11,657 nucleotides of DNA, taken from NCBI GenBank assembly GCA_934427095.1, contig CAKRYM010000028.1, forward strand, positions 1 to 11,657, written 5' to 3'. The stretch comes from an uncultured Bacillota bacterium. GTDB lineage: Bacteria; Bacillota; Dehalobacteriia; UBA4068. This document shows, one piece after another, positions 1 through 6,084 of the stretch; position 1 is the stretch's first letter; each line of letters begins with the position of its first letter. A program made the translations under genes and the position numbers. Under the pieces are notes generated by a model that ran no database searches, was not told the DNA's origin, and saw only the letters and a program-made list of their open reading frames with translations.

Positions 1-37
1 GTATAACACAGAATTTTCTTAATGCAACGGGTATTTT

Positions 38-1159
38 ATGATCGTTTCCGAGAAATGGCTACGTCCTTTAACCATTAGCGTTTTATTGATCTTTCTTGTT
101 TGTTTTGTTCTCAGGCCGGAAGCTTCCTATGCCGCGGCCCTTAGAGGATTATCCCTCTGGTGGCAAGTGATCGCCCCAGCATTACTCCCCTTTTTTATTT
201 TCAGCGAACTTTTGCTGGAATTAGGTTTAGCTACATATATGGGCCCCCTTCTAAGTCGGCTCATGCGGCCTCTCTTTGCCTTACCTGGGTCCGCAGCCTT
301 GGGCGTAGCTTTAGGCTTTTGCTCCGGCTTTCCTACGGGGGGAGCCATTGCCGCTTCCTTGCGGCAAAAAAACGCCATCAGCCGCGAGCAAGGAGAACGC
401 TTGGTCGCCTTTACCAATAATGCCGGGCCTCTTTATGTGACCGTCAGCGTGGCCACCGGCTTGCTCCATTGTCCCAAAGCCGCCTTTATCTTGGCCATTG
501 CCCATTATGGCGCCAATCTTTTCCTTGGCATGATCATGGGCCTTGTTTCCCGTTGGCGAGGACAAAACCAAACCATGCAAGTAACGCTCCCGCCAAGTGC
601 AGCCGTGGAAACTTCTTCCTTTGGCAAGGCCCTTCGCCAATCAGCGGAAAGAGCAGCTAATAATATTTTGCTAGTTGGCTGTTATATGGTCTTTTTCTCC
701 ACCGTGGCCTCCTTTTGGGAAGAACTATTCACTACCATGCCCCCTCTTGTCCATAGCCTCCTTCTGGGTAGTTTGGAAATGAGTTTAGGCGTTAATGCTT
801 TAGCTGGAAGCGGCCTTCCCCTAACGGAGATTCTTCCCTGGTGTGCGGCGTTACTTTCTTTCGGAGGCCTTTCCGTTATTAGCCAGGTCATGGCCATGAT
901 CGCCGACACAGATATCCGTCCTCGGCTTTACTTACTCTGCCGCTTTTTACAAGCTGGACTTTCTTTTCTTTTCACCAAAATTTTCCTTGCGGTAATTACC
1001 CTACCAGCTTCCACCATCAGTAGGCCAGAAGGTCAATTTTCCTTTGTTTGTTTCAATTGGGCCATATGCGCCCTTGTGCTATTACCTGGGGTGCTAGAAT
1101 TTCTGTATACAAAAAGCCTGCTGTTTGGTAAAACCAAAAACAGTAGGCCTAATGGATAA
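38..1159 (+). CDS. ylbJ: YlbJ-like sporulation integral membrane protein
   Basis: A 373-residue polytopic membrane protein of the nucleoside-recognition ('Gate') superfamily. It has a hydrophobic N-terminal helix (about 8-28), another at about 39-60, and further segments through to about 355. The best signatures are SGFPTGG (96-102) and TNNAGP (126-131), typical of the YlbJ/SpoIIIAA-era sporulation Gate proteins rather than nucleoside carriers. In Bacillus subtilis YlbJ (about 400 residues) is needed for heat-resistant spores and is made in the mother cell; its transported substrate is unknown. An in-frame TAA at 20-22 limits the start to ATG 38 or later. No good Shine-Dalgarno precedes ATG 38, so the start is only moderately secure. 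The stop abuts the stop of the opposite-strand gene, and the last 15 or so codons form the terminator hairpin of that operon. The family call is firm; the role in spores is inferred from homology and from the gpr and SASP genes nearby. Confidence 0.85.
   Translation: MIVSEKWLRPLTISVLLIFLVCFVLRPEASYAAALRGLSLWWQVIAPALLPFFIFSELLLELGLATYMGPLLSRLMRPLFALPGSAALGVALGFCSGFPTGGAIAASLRQKNAISREQGERLVAFTNNAGPLYVTVSVATGLLHCPKAAFILAIAHYGANLFLGMIMGLVSRWRGQNQTMQVTLPPSAAVETSSFGKALRQSAERAANNILLVGCYMVFFSTVASFWEELFTTMPPLVHSLLLGSLEMSLGVNALAGSGLPLTEILPWCAALLSFGGLSVISQVMAMIADTDIRPRLYLLCRFLQAGLSFLFTKIFLAVITLPASTISRPEGQFSFVCFNWAICALVLLPGVLEFLYTKSLLFGKTKNSRPNG
1111..1148 (-). terminator. Intrinsic terminator of the rsmD operon, nested inside ylbJ
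   Basis: On the minus strand a stem formed by 1148-1134 and 1128-1116 (loop 1133-1129) is followed at once by TTTTT (1115-1111). The stem has one G-T wobble and two extra bases on one arm. It starts 12 bases beyond the stop of the coiled-coil gene and lies wholly within the coding 3' end of ylbJ. On the plus strand the same hairpin has no adjoining T-run, so it should work only for the minus operon. Confidence 0.7.
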
Positions 1160-1669
1160 TCACTCTTCGTTTTTTTCCGTGTTGTCTAAATTATAATATT
1201 TGAAGGAACGCAAATCCTCCCGGTTGCGGTGGATATTATCCAAGGTTTTCTGGATATTCTCCTCCAACTGCCGTAAGACGTCGTCGCAATAATGAATGGA
1301 TTCATGCCGCAACTGAATACTGGCGTCTTCTGCCTTTTTCAGCACTTCCTCCGCCCGTTCCGTTGCCGCCCGATAAATTTCTGTTTCTGCCGTCATGGCT
1401 TCTGCCTGCTGACGGGCATCATTGATAATCCGTTTGCTTTGGCCTTCCACGGATTCCAGCAGCTTATCGCTGTGTTCCAACACTTTCTGCGCCTGTTTTA
1501 ATTCATCAGGCAAAGCAGCGTAAATCTTGTCCACCACATCCAAAACAGCGTCCCCATCCACCAGCACTTTACCGGAAAGAGGCACTCGGGATGCAGAAGT
1601 AATGGTGGTTTCCAATTCTTTCAAGATGGTAGCCAGACCAAAAGTTTCCCGATTCATTTCATTCTCCAT
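1160..1669 (-). CDS. Conserved coiled-coil protein of unknown function
   Basis: A 169-residue soluble, highly charged protein. Residues 10-57 form a conserved N-terminal part containing ASRVPLSGKVLVDGD (26-40). Residues about 58-150 are a long amphipathic helix rich in Glu, Arg, Ala and Gln, resembling ATP synthase b/E-type stalks. Database relatives in clostridia are often labelled 'ATPase' for this reason only; there is no Walker motif. From memory, relatives lie in the rsmD/coaD/ylbJ neighbourhood. The start is taken at ATG 1669 because GGAGGG sits 7 bases upstream. A TTG start at 1684 is possible but would place that ribosome site inside the gene. It overlaps the end of rsmD by 11 bases, suggesting translational coupling. 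A scaffold or division-associated role is possible but not shown. Confidence 0.75.
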   Translation of the reverse strand: MENEMNRETFGLATILKELETTITSASRVPLSGKVLVDGDAVLDVVDKIYAALPDELKQAQKVLEHSDKLLESVEGQSKRIINDARQQAEAMTAETEIYRAATERAEEVLKKAEDASIQLRHESIHYCDDVLRQLEENIQKTLDNIHRNREDLRSFKYYNLDNTEKNEE

Positions 1670-2231
1670 GCGTTTCCCTCCCAATCAATCGACAATAATG
1701 AACAACGGTATCTCCGTAAGTACTCTCCTTGATAATACGCCAAGGTTCAACTGGTGCAAAGGGCGTTTTCTTGGCCGTTTCCGCTAAAAAAATGCCATCA
1801 TCTGCCAAAAGCGAGAGCGACGCCACCAAATCCATCAACGGCGCAAGCAACCCTGCTTGATAAGGCGGGTCTGCCAAAATCAAATCGAAGCATAGTTCAG
1901 GCTGCTGATTTTTCAAACGTGGCAATAAAGTCAACACATCGCCTTTCATCAATTTACCATTGGCAAAGCCACAGGCAAGCAAATTCTTTTCCACAACACT
2001 TGCCGCAGCGCGATCTTTTTCCACAAAAATAGCGCTTCTTGCCCCGCGGCTTAAGGCCTCCAAGCCTAAAGCGCCGCTACCAGCAAAGGCATCTAAAACA
2101 CGGCTATCCGGCAAATAGGGCATAAGCACGCTGAACATTGCTTCTTTGACCCGATCTGCGGTGGGACGCGTATGCAGGCCAGGTAAAGTGGCAAGCCTGC
2201 GTCCGCCGGCGCTGCCGGCAATAATACGCAT
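1659..2231 (-). CDS. rsmD: 16S rRNA (guanine-966-N2)-methyltransferase RsmD
   Basis: A 190-residue SAM-dependent methyltransferase that methylates N2 of G966 of 16S rRNA on the 30S subunit or its assembly intermediate, in the cytoplasm. The N-terminal signature TRPTADRVKEAMFS is at 21-34. The SAM-binding loop DAFAGSG is at 47-53, and the catalytic DPPY motif, which positions the exocyclic amine of guanine, is at 121-124. Length is normal for the family (about 180-200). ATG 2231 is preceded by GGGAGAGGA. It is the middle gene of a three-gene operon: its start codon shares one base with the stop of the upstream small gene (TAATG), and its end overlaps the coiled-coil gene. coaD, which often follows rsmD in Firmicutes, is absent here. 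Confidence 0.93.
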   Translation of the reverse strand: MRIIAGSAGGRRLATLPGLHTRPTADRVKEAMFSVLMPYLPDSRVLDAFAGSGALGLEALSRGARSAIFVEKDRAAASVVEKNLLACGFANGKLMKGDVLTLLPRLKNQQPELCFDLILADPPYQAGLLAPLMDLVASLSLLADDGIFLAETAKKTPFAPVEPWRIIKESTYGDTVVHYCRLIGRETHGE

Positions 2232-2401
2232 TATTTTCCTCTCCCTAAAGGATCTGCCTCTTTATTTGCATCAGAAGAGAGTCGAAGCGTACAGGTCATG
2301 CAATAAAAAGCCGCATTTGGATTCGCCAAAAGCTTTTTATAATCCTTGTGCAGCTTATTAATTTCTTCTTCCTTGCCACACAAAATACATTTCACCTTCA
2401 C
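2231..2401 (-). CDS. Small two-CxxC zinc-ribbon-like protein, YlaI/DUF2197-like
   Basis: A 56-residue protein. It begins VKVKCILCGK (GTG start) and has CILC at 5-8 and CMTC at 34-37, four cysteines spaced to hold one zinc ion. As I recall it, Bacillus YlaI (DUF2197) begins with a closely similar MKVKC-LC stretch and has a second CxxC near residue 35, so this is my best match; the assignment is from memory. An in-frame TGA 6 bases upstream of the GTG limits the N-terminus, and a second GTG at 2395 is the only near alternative. The Shine-Dalgarno (GTGGGA) is modest. The stop shares an A with the rsmD ATG, a classic coupling arrangement that supports a real gene. It is shorter than 60 codons and partly overlaps, on the other strand, a non-coding N-terminal extension of the gpr frame, so automatic calls could miss it. 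Function is unknown. Confidence 0.8.
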   Translation of the reverse strand: MKVKCILCGKEEEINKLHKDYKKLLANPNAAFYCMTCTLRLSSDANKEADPLGRGK

Positions 2402-2429
2402 GCCAAATCATCCCACTTTCTATATTGCT

Positions 2430-2465
2430 TTAGATATTTCGCCCTGCGCCCGCTTCTTCCTGCAT
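2430..2465 (-). other. Possible 11-codon leader ORF before the DUF2197-like gene
   Basis: ATG at 2465 opens an 11-codon frame (MQEEAGAGRNI, TAA). It is preceded 9 bases upstream by a perfect AGGAGG (2480-2475), a better ribosome site than that of the DUF2197-like gene 28 bases downstream. It is out of frame with that gene. It may be a leader peptide, a degraded gene start, or chance. There is no run of one amino acid to suggest attenuation. Confidence 0.25.
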
Positions 2466-2481
2466 TTTTCTTATCCTCCTC

Positions 2482-2510
2482 TGATATTTTTCTGTGCATG
2501 GGGCATCATA
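2482..2510 (+). promoter_or_regulatory. Weak candidate sigma-F/sigma-G promoter for gpr
   Basis: CATCATA (2504-2510) fits the sigma-G -10 pattern CATNNTA. It is preceded by GG at 2501-2502, as in forespore promoters. The -35 candidate TGATA (2482-2486, 17-base spacer) is poor. The predicted transcript would have a very short leader, starting near 2517 and leaving only AAGGA before ATG 2531. gpr is a forespore gene in Bacillus, so the class fits, but the site is weak. Confidence 0.3.
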
Positions 2511-2530
2511 AAGGAAAAAAGGAAATGCTT

Positions 2531-3502
2531 ATGACAGAAAAGGATTTATATGGCTTAACCGCCTTGGCCGGACGGTTAGATTTAGCCACGGAAGCCAGCA
2601 GTTTGCTGCGCGGCGATCGTGATGTGGAGCTGCCGGGTATTCGCGAAGAAAAAACGACCAAAAATCAAGTCGTTATTCATCGGGTAGAAGTATTCAATGA
2701 AGAAGGTAGCCGCCTATTACAAAAGGCCATGGGCAATTATCTCACCTTCGAACTTCCGGATATGGAAAACGAAGAAATTATTGCGGATATTGCCGAAGCA
2801 GTCAGTGGCGAATTAAAAACCATGCTGCCTGATTTACAAGACAAGCTTTTGCTTGTGGTTGGCTTGGGCAACCGGGAAGCAGTACCAGACGCCCTTGGTC
2901 CGCGCACGGTAGAACACACCTATCCCACGCGTATTTTGTTTCAGGCCAAAGAACCACCAACGGATCTTGCTGCTGTTTGTACCGTAACCCCCGGGGTCAT
3001 GGCAGCCAGCGGCTTAGAAAGCGCCCAAATCATTCAGGGTATGTGTCGGCAATTTCAGCCTGCCGCCGTCATTATTGTGGATTCTCTCGCCTCAGCCAGC
3101 GTTACTCGGGTAGGTCGTACCATACAAATGTCGGACAGCGGCATTAATCCAGGCCGCGGCGTAGGCAATCCTCGAGCTGGGATTGACGCGGCCCTTTGTG
3201 GTTGTCCCGTCATTGCCTTAGGTATTCCTACGGTAGTGGATACCGCAGCCATTATTAATGAAACCATCGGCACTCTCCGCAGCTTCTGGCAGGAAAAGGG
3301 CGTAGCCGTCCCCTTGCTAGACGATGAATCTTGTGAATACAGCGAAAGAAAGTTACTGGAAATGTTTCATGGCCGGCTGCTCGTCACCCCACAGGATATT
3401 GACGATCTAATTCGGAGGGACGCCATGCTGTTGGCAGCCACCATTGCCATGGCCGTACACCCTGGTGCCAATCGCAATAATTTTCATGATTTCATTCAAT
3501 AA
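2531..3502 (+). CDS. gpr: GPR, spore germination protease (SASP endopeptidase)
   Basis: A 323-residue protease made in the forespore as a zymogen. It cuts SASPs early in germination so that their amino acids can be reused. The N-terminus MTEKDLYGLTALAGR-LDLA aligns with the Bacillus propeptide and the start of the mature enzyme (VR-TDLA), giving a pro-region of about 15 residues. This and AAGGA 7 bases upstream favour ATG 2531. An ATG at 2525 is a minor alternative, and the frame open back to 2348 is non-coding. Core signatures are GLGN (111-114), PDALGP (119-124), VDSLASASVTRVG (183-195), SDSGINPGRGVGN (201-213), GIPTVVDTA (231-239) and LLVTPQDIDDLI (283-294). D120 and D184 match in spacing the two catalytic aspartates of the A25 peptidases; this assignment is by alignment from memory. 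The C-terminus ends soon after HPGANRNN. In many Firmicutes spoIIP follows gpr; here a SASP gene does. Confidence 0.95.
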   Translation: MTEKDLYGLTALAGRLDLATEASSLLRGDRDVELPGIREEKTTKNQVVIHRVEVFNEEGSRLLQKAMGNYLTFELPDMENEEIIADIAEAVSGELKTMLPDLQDKLLLVVGLGNREAVPDALGPRTVEHTYPTRILFQAKEPPTDLAAVCTVTPGVMAASGLESAQIIQGMCRQFQPAAVIIVDSLASASVTRVGRTIQMSDSGINPGRGVGNPRAGIDAALCGCPVIALGIPTVVDTAAIINETIGTLRSFWQEKGVAVPLLDDESCEYSERKLLEMFHGRLLVTPQDIDDLIRRDAMLLAATIAMAVHPGANRNNFHDFIQ

Positions 3503-3562
3503 TTCCAAAACAAATGGAATTCCAGCAGTAAACAAGGAAGATCAACTGGGAAAAATTGTACA

Positions 3563-3591
3563 GAATAACCACAGGCGGCCTGCTCATACTA
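3563..3591 (+). promoter_or_regulatory. Sigma-G-type forespore promoter of the SASP gene
   Basis: GAATA (3563-3567), a 17-base spacer, and CATACTA (3585-3591) match the sigma-G consensus (GMATR, then CATNNTA) at every defined position. It lies in the 157-base gap between gpr and the SASP gene, where a forespore promoter is expected. Start of transcription would be near 3598, about 62 bases before the ATG. Confidence 0.72.
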
Positions 3592-3597
3592 ACACCA

Positions 3598-3629
3598 GTC
3601 GGCAAGAAAAAAACAAAAAAACAGCCGAC
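3598..3629 (+). promoter_or_regulatory. 5'-UTR stem-loop of the SASP mRNA
   Basis: GTCGGC (3598-3603) pairs perfectly with GCCGAC (3624-3629) across a 20-base loop made almost only of A. The stem starts at or next to the predicted transcription start. It would therefore cap the 5' end of the mRNA while leaving the ribosome site (3642-3651) free. Such 5'-terminal stems protect some Firmicute mRNAs from decay; that role is inferred here. Confidence 0.45.
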
Positions 3630-3659
3630 GACCTAAACAAAAAGGAGGTGAAAACAATC

Positions 3660-3932
3660 ATGAGCAAAAACAGCAACACTCCTACCGTTCCTTCCGCTTC
3701 TGGCGCACTGAACAATTTCAAAATGGAAGTCGCTAACGAGCTGGGTATCTCCAACTACGATCAGATCGATAAGGGCCAGCTCTCTTCCCGGCAGAACGGT
3801 TATGTGGGCGGCAATATGACCCGCAAGATGGTGGCTTTCGCTGAACAGGCTCTGGCCCAGGGTCAGGGTGGTTCCGTCAGCAACGCTTCCCAGACCATCC
3901 GCAGCCAGCAGGGTTCTTCTCAGTCCCGCTAA
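3660..3932 (+). CDS. Alpha/beta-type small acid-soluble spore protein (SASP)
   Basis: A 90-residue DNA-binding protein that coats forespore DNA and protects it from UV and heat, and is degraded by GPR at germination. Conserved block one is ALNNFKMEVANELGI (16-30). It contains the GPR cleavage site, expected after E23 in M-E-V-A-N-E. Conserved block two is GYVGGNMTRKMVAFAEQALA (48-67), the GG-x-x-T-K/R-x-x-V DNA-binding signature; Asn replaces the common Glu. Start ATG 3660 has an excellent ribosome site, AAGGAGGTGA (3642-3651). The open frame back to 3444 overlaps the end of gpr and is not coding. Typical family members are 60-75 residues; the extra length is an N-terminal Ser/Thr/Asn/Pro stretch and a Gln/Ser/Gly-rich tail (68-90). 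Codons are strongly biased (CAG, CTG, GGT, TCC), as in a highly expressed gene. A sigma-G promoter lies upstream and a strong terminator follows. Confidence 0.95.
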   Translation: MSKNSNTPTVPSASGALNNFKMEVANELGISNYDQIDKGQLSSRQNGYVGGNMTRKMVAFAEQALAQGQGGSVSNASQTIRSQQGSSQSR

Positions 3933-3954
3933 CTCAGCAGGAACTGTCTGATAT

Positions 3955-3988
3955 AAAAATAACTCCGGCCTTTGCCGGAGTTATTTTT
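3955..3988. terminator. Bidirectional intrinsic terminator between the SASP gene and tagA
   Basis: A perfect 15-base inverted repeat (3955-3969 and 3974-3988) with a CTTT loop. It is GC-rich at the top (CTCCGGC) and ends in TTTTT on both strands. It lies 22 bases after the SASP stop and 27 bases beyond the stop of the convergent glycosyltransferase gene, so it should end both transcripts. Confidence 0.92.
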
Positions 3989-4015
3989 ATGCTTTTTTGT
4001 ATATGCGCATCGGCA

Positions 4016-4753
4016 TTATTTTTTTCTGACCATGGCGCGCCGTTCCTTTTGCACAGCCCACATATAACGGGGAATTGCCAAATAGCGCCGCCAGCGTTTT
4101 GGATCACTCAATAAGCGCCATAACCATTCCATACGGATACGCTGAATCAAACGAGGCGCCCGCTTCACTGCGCCGGCTAACACGTCGAAACTACCGCCAA
4201 CGCCCATCATCAGGCTACAACCAAGCTCAGGCCCATGGGCATGAAGCCATTTATCCTGATAGGGCATACCCAAAGCAGCGAAAAGAATATCCGGCGCCGC
4301 TTTTCGTATCCGAGCGATGGTCTCTGCCTCTTGTCCGCGGAAATAGCCGTCCGCGCAACCGACTACCTGCAAACCAGGATAGCGTTGCTGCAAAACATCA
4401 GCCGCTTTTTCCGCATAACCAGGCTTGGCGCCCAGCAAATAAATGGTACGGCCTTTTTGCGCAGCTTGAGCGGCTAAGGCTTCCAAAAGATCAATACCCG
4501 TAACACGTTCCTGCAAAGGAGCGCCCAACCGTTTGGCAGCCCAAAGCACACCGGTGCCATCTGGCGTTACCAGAAAAGCCTCTTCAATCACCCGTTGAAA
4601 AGCTGCGTCCTCCCTGGCTAGCATAATCCCTTCTGGATTAATGGTCACCACCTGCGCCGGAAATGCATAGGAAGGAGCCGCTGACCGTTCCATCAGCAGC
4701 TCCACCGTTTCCTTCATATTATATTCATCTACACGAATGCCAAGTATCCGCAT
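4016..4753 (-). CDS. tagA: WecG/TagA/CpsF family glycosyltransferase (GT26)
   Basis: A 245-residue glycosyltransferase of family GT26. In the best-known members it adds N-acetylmannosamine (WecG: its uronic acid) from a UDP donor to undecaprenyl-diphosphate-GlcNAc. This makes the linkage unit of wall teichoic acid or a similar glycopolymer at the inner face of the membrane. TINPEG is at 37-42 and TPDGTGVLWAAKRLG at 63-77; D65 coincides with the proposed catalytic Asp of Thermoanaerobacter TagA. ERVTGIDLL (82-90), GMPYQDKWL (162-170) and GVGGSFDVLAGAVKRAP (184-200) follow. The Arg/Trp-rich C-terminal segment EWLWRLL..PKRWRR (209-223) is the part thought to reach the membrane. GAGGAG lies just before ATG 4753. 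It starts 9 bases after the LCP gene, so the two are co-transcribed. The sugar specificity cannot be read from sequence. Confidence 0.9.
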   Translation of the reverse strand: MRILGIRVDEYNMKETVELLMERSAAPSYAFPAQVVTINPEGIMLAREDAAFQRVIEEAFLVTPDGTGVLWAAKRLGAPLQERVTGIDLLEALAAQAAQKGRTIYLLGAKPGYAEKAADVLQQRYPGLQVVGCADGYFRGQEAETIARIRKAAPDILFAALGMPYQDKWLHAHGPELGCSLMMGVGGSFDVLAGAVKRAPRLIQRIRMEWLWRLLSDPKRWRRYLAIPRYMWAVQKERRAMVRKK

Positions 4754-4762
4754 AAACTCCTC

Positions 4763-6058
4763 TTATTCTGTCGGTGCGGGGATATCCCAAACATCCTCTG
4801 TCCCGCTACTGCTCCCCGGATCTGCCACACCAGGATCCGAAACCCCGGGATCCACATTGGGATCTTGGGTGTTGGGATCTTCCGTACTCGGATTCTCCGT
4901 CCCCGGGTCCTGGGTACCAGGATCTGTTTCCGGGGGAACCATGGCATTGGGATCCTCCACATCCGGCGTTTCCTCCGGCGTATTCTCCGTGGGCTCCGGC
5001 GTATCGCTGGGGACAGAATAACGGCCATTCCCGCCATCATCAATCACATACGGCGTAAAGTCAAACTCACCGCCCGTGATTTCCGTCAGGACAGAAACAA
5101 CTTCCTCTTCCTGCAAAATTACGTAACTGAGCCACTGGCTATATTCCTTCAAATACATGCATTCCCCAACGAAATGATAGGTCTGAATATTGTCGTAATC
5201 CATGGAAAGCATGAATTTGGCGATGTCAATGGCATCCGTAATATTCATATCCGTTTCCACATATTCGTAGGCAATTTTGACCAAATTAGGAATGGTTTTA
5301 ATGGTCGCAGAAGATAGGATCTGTTCTGCCATAGCCTTGATGAAATTTTGCTGATGCTCAATCCGGCTGAAGTCACCGTCTACATAACCGCGGTAACGGC
5401 AATAGGCCAAAGCCTGAGCGCCGTCTAAGACCTGGGTCCCTTCATACAGGTCAATGCCTTCAGAGGGCTTATACATTCTGCTATCGACATAAATTTCTAC
5501 GCCGCCAATGGCATCAACCGCTTCTTTAAAGCCATTGAAATCAATGATCGCATAATTATCAATGGAAATACCGGTCAGCTGTTCCACCGTGGCTTTGGTC
5601 AAATTAATCCCGCCAGAAGAGAAAGCATGATTAATTTTCGTATTGGTACTGGTACCGGCAATATTTACATAGCTATCGCGAGGAATAGATAGGAGAGAAA
5701 TTTCCCCAGTATCATTATTTAAGAATACCAACATAATGGTATCGCTACGGGCAACAGCGCCTGCCTCACGATTATCGCAACCAATCAGCAGAATGACTCT
5801 AGTTCCAGTCAATTCCGCTACTTCGTTAATGCTCGCTTCTTCCTCATAATCATTTGCCGTGATATAATACAGATCATCACCAGAAGGTTGCATCGCGCAA
5901 ACCACACTAAACCCGATAAAAAAGCACCATACCACTACAAATAAAAGGGTCAAGCCATAAGCCACTTTTCGCGTACTGCTAAGCGCGCCAAACCAGGTTC
6001 GCTTATCATGCATGGTGGTCATATCTTTATCCCAAAATTCCTTGTCTTTTTCTTTCAT
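4763..6058 (-). CDS. LCP-family (LytR-CpsA-Psr) cell wall glycopolymer transferase
   Basis: A 431-residue membrane-anchored enzyme. LCP proteins move lipid-linked glycopolymers such as teichoic acid onto peptidoglycan outside the cell. A cytoplasmic tail (1-32) is followed by one membrane helix (about 33-54) and the LCP domain (about 85-250). Signatures are GCDNREAGAVARSDTIML (93-110), SIPRDSYVNI (124-133), KINHAFSSGG (141-150) and YCRYRGYVDGDFSRIEHQQ (219-237). They include the Asp and Arg residues that bind magnesium and the pyrophosphate lipid. After about 345 the chain turns into a disordered Pro/Asp/Glu/Thr tail with pentapeptide repeats. AAAGGA lies 7 bases before ATG 6058. It sits between a secreted stalk protein (26-base gap) and TagA (9-base gap), giving both early and late steps of one wall-polymer pathway in one operon. 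Confidence 0.93.
   Translation of the reverse strand: MKEKDKEFWDKDMTTMHDKRTWFGALSSTRKVAYGLTLLFVVVWCFFIGFSVVCAMQPSGDDLYYITANDYEEEASINEVAELTGTRVILLIGCDNREAGAVARSDTIMLVFLNNDTGEISLLSIPRDSYVNIAGTSTNTKINHAFSSGGINLTKATVEQLTGISIDNYAIIDFNGFKEAVDAIGGVEIYVDSRMYKPSEGIDLYEGTQVLDGAQALAYCRYRGYVDGDFSRIEHQQNFIKAMAEQILSSATIKTIPNLVKIAYEYVETDMNITDAIDIAKFMLSMDYDNIQTYHFVGECMYLKEYSQWLSYVILQEEEVVSVLTEITGGEFDFTPYVIDDGGNGRYSVPSDTPEPTENTPEETPDVEDPNAMVPPETDPGTQDPGTENPSTEDPNTQDPNVDPGVSDPGVADPGSSSGTEDVWDIPAPTE
4814..4927 (-). repeat. Degenerate 15-base/pentapeptide repeats in the LCP protein tail
   Basis: Residues 378-415 of the LCP protein read as consecutive (T/V)x(D/N)P(G/N/S) units: TDPG, TQDPG, TENPS, TEDPN, TQDPN, VDPG, VSDPG, VADPG. 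The DNA shows the matching GGATC-rich 12-15-base periodicity. The tail is extracellular, acidic and proline-rich. Several other frames are open across this stretch because of the composition; they are shadows. Confidence 0.8.
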
Positions 6059-6084
6059 GCCATTGTCCTTTCATCCCGCCTTAA

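Noticed and set aside
1670..1684. TTG 1684 as start of the coiled-coil gene
   Set aside because: It would put the GGAGGG ribosome site inside the coding region; ATG 1669 is ideally spaced from it.
2305..2338. AAAAAGC...GCTTTTT inverted repeat with inner TTTGG/CCAAA arms
   Set aside because: It lies within the DUF2197-like coding frame, has an uneven internal loop and mostly A-T pairs. A premature terminator is possible but poorly supported.
2348..2530. Open N-terminal extension of gpr (61 extra residues)
   Set aside because: It has no family similarity, lacks a ribosome site at 2348, and overlaps the DUF2197-like gene on the other strand. The pro-region alignment places the start at 2531.
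3444..3659. Upstream extension of the SASP frame
   Set aside because: It overlaps the end of gpr and the promoter and leader. The SASP start at 3660 has an ideal ribosome site and normal family N-terminus.
4737..5058. Several overlapping plus-strand frames of about 90 codons rich in Pro, Gly and Ser
   Set aside because: They are by-products of the repetitive GC-rich LCP tail coded on the minus strand and have no ribosome sites.
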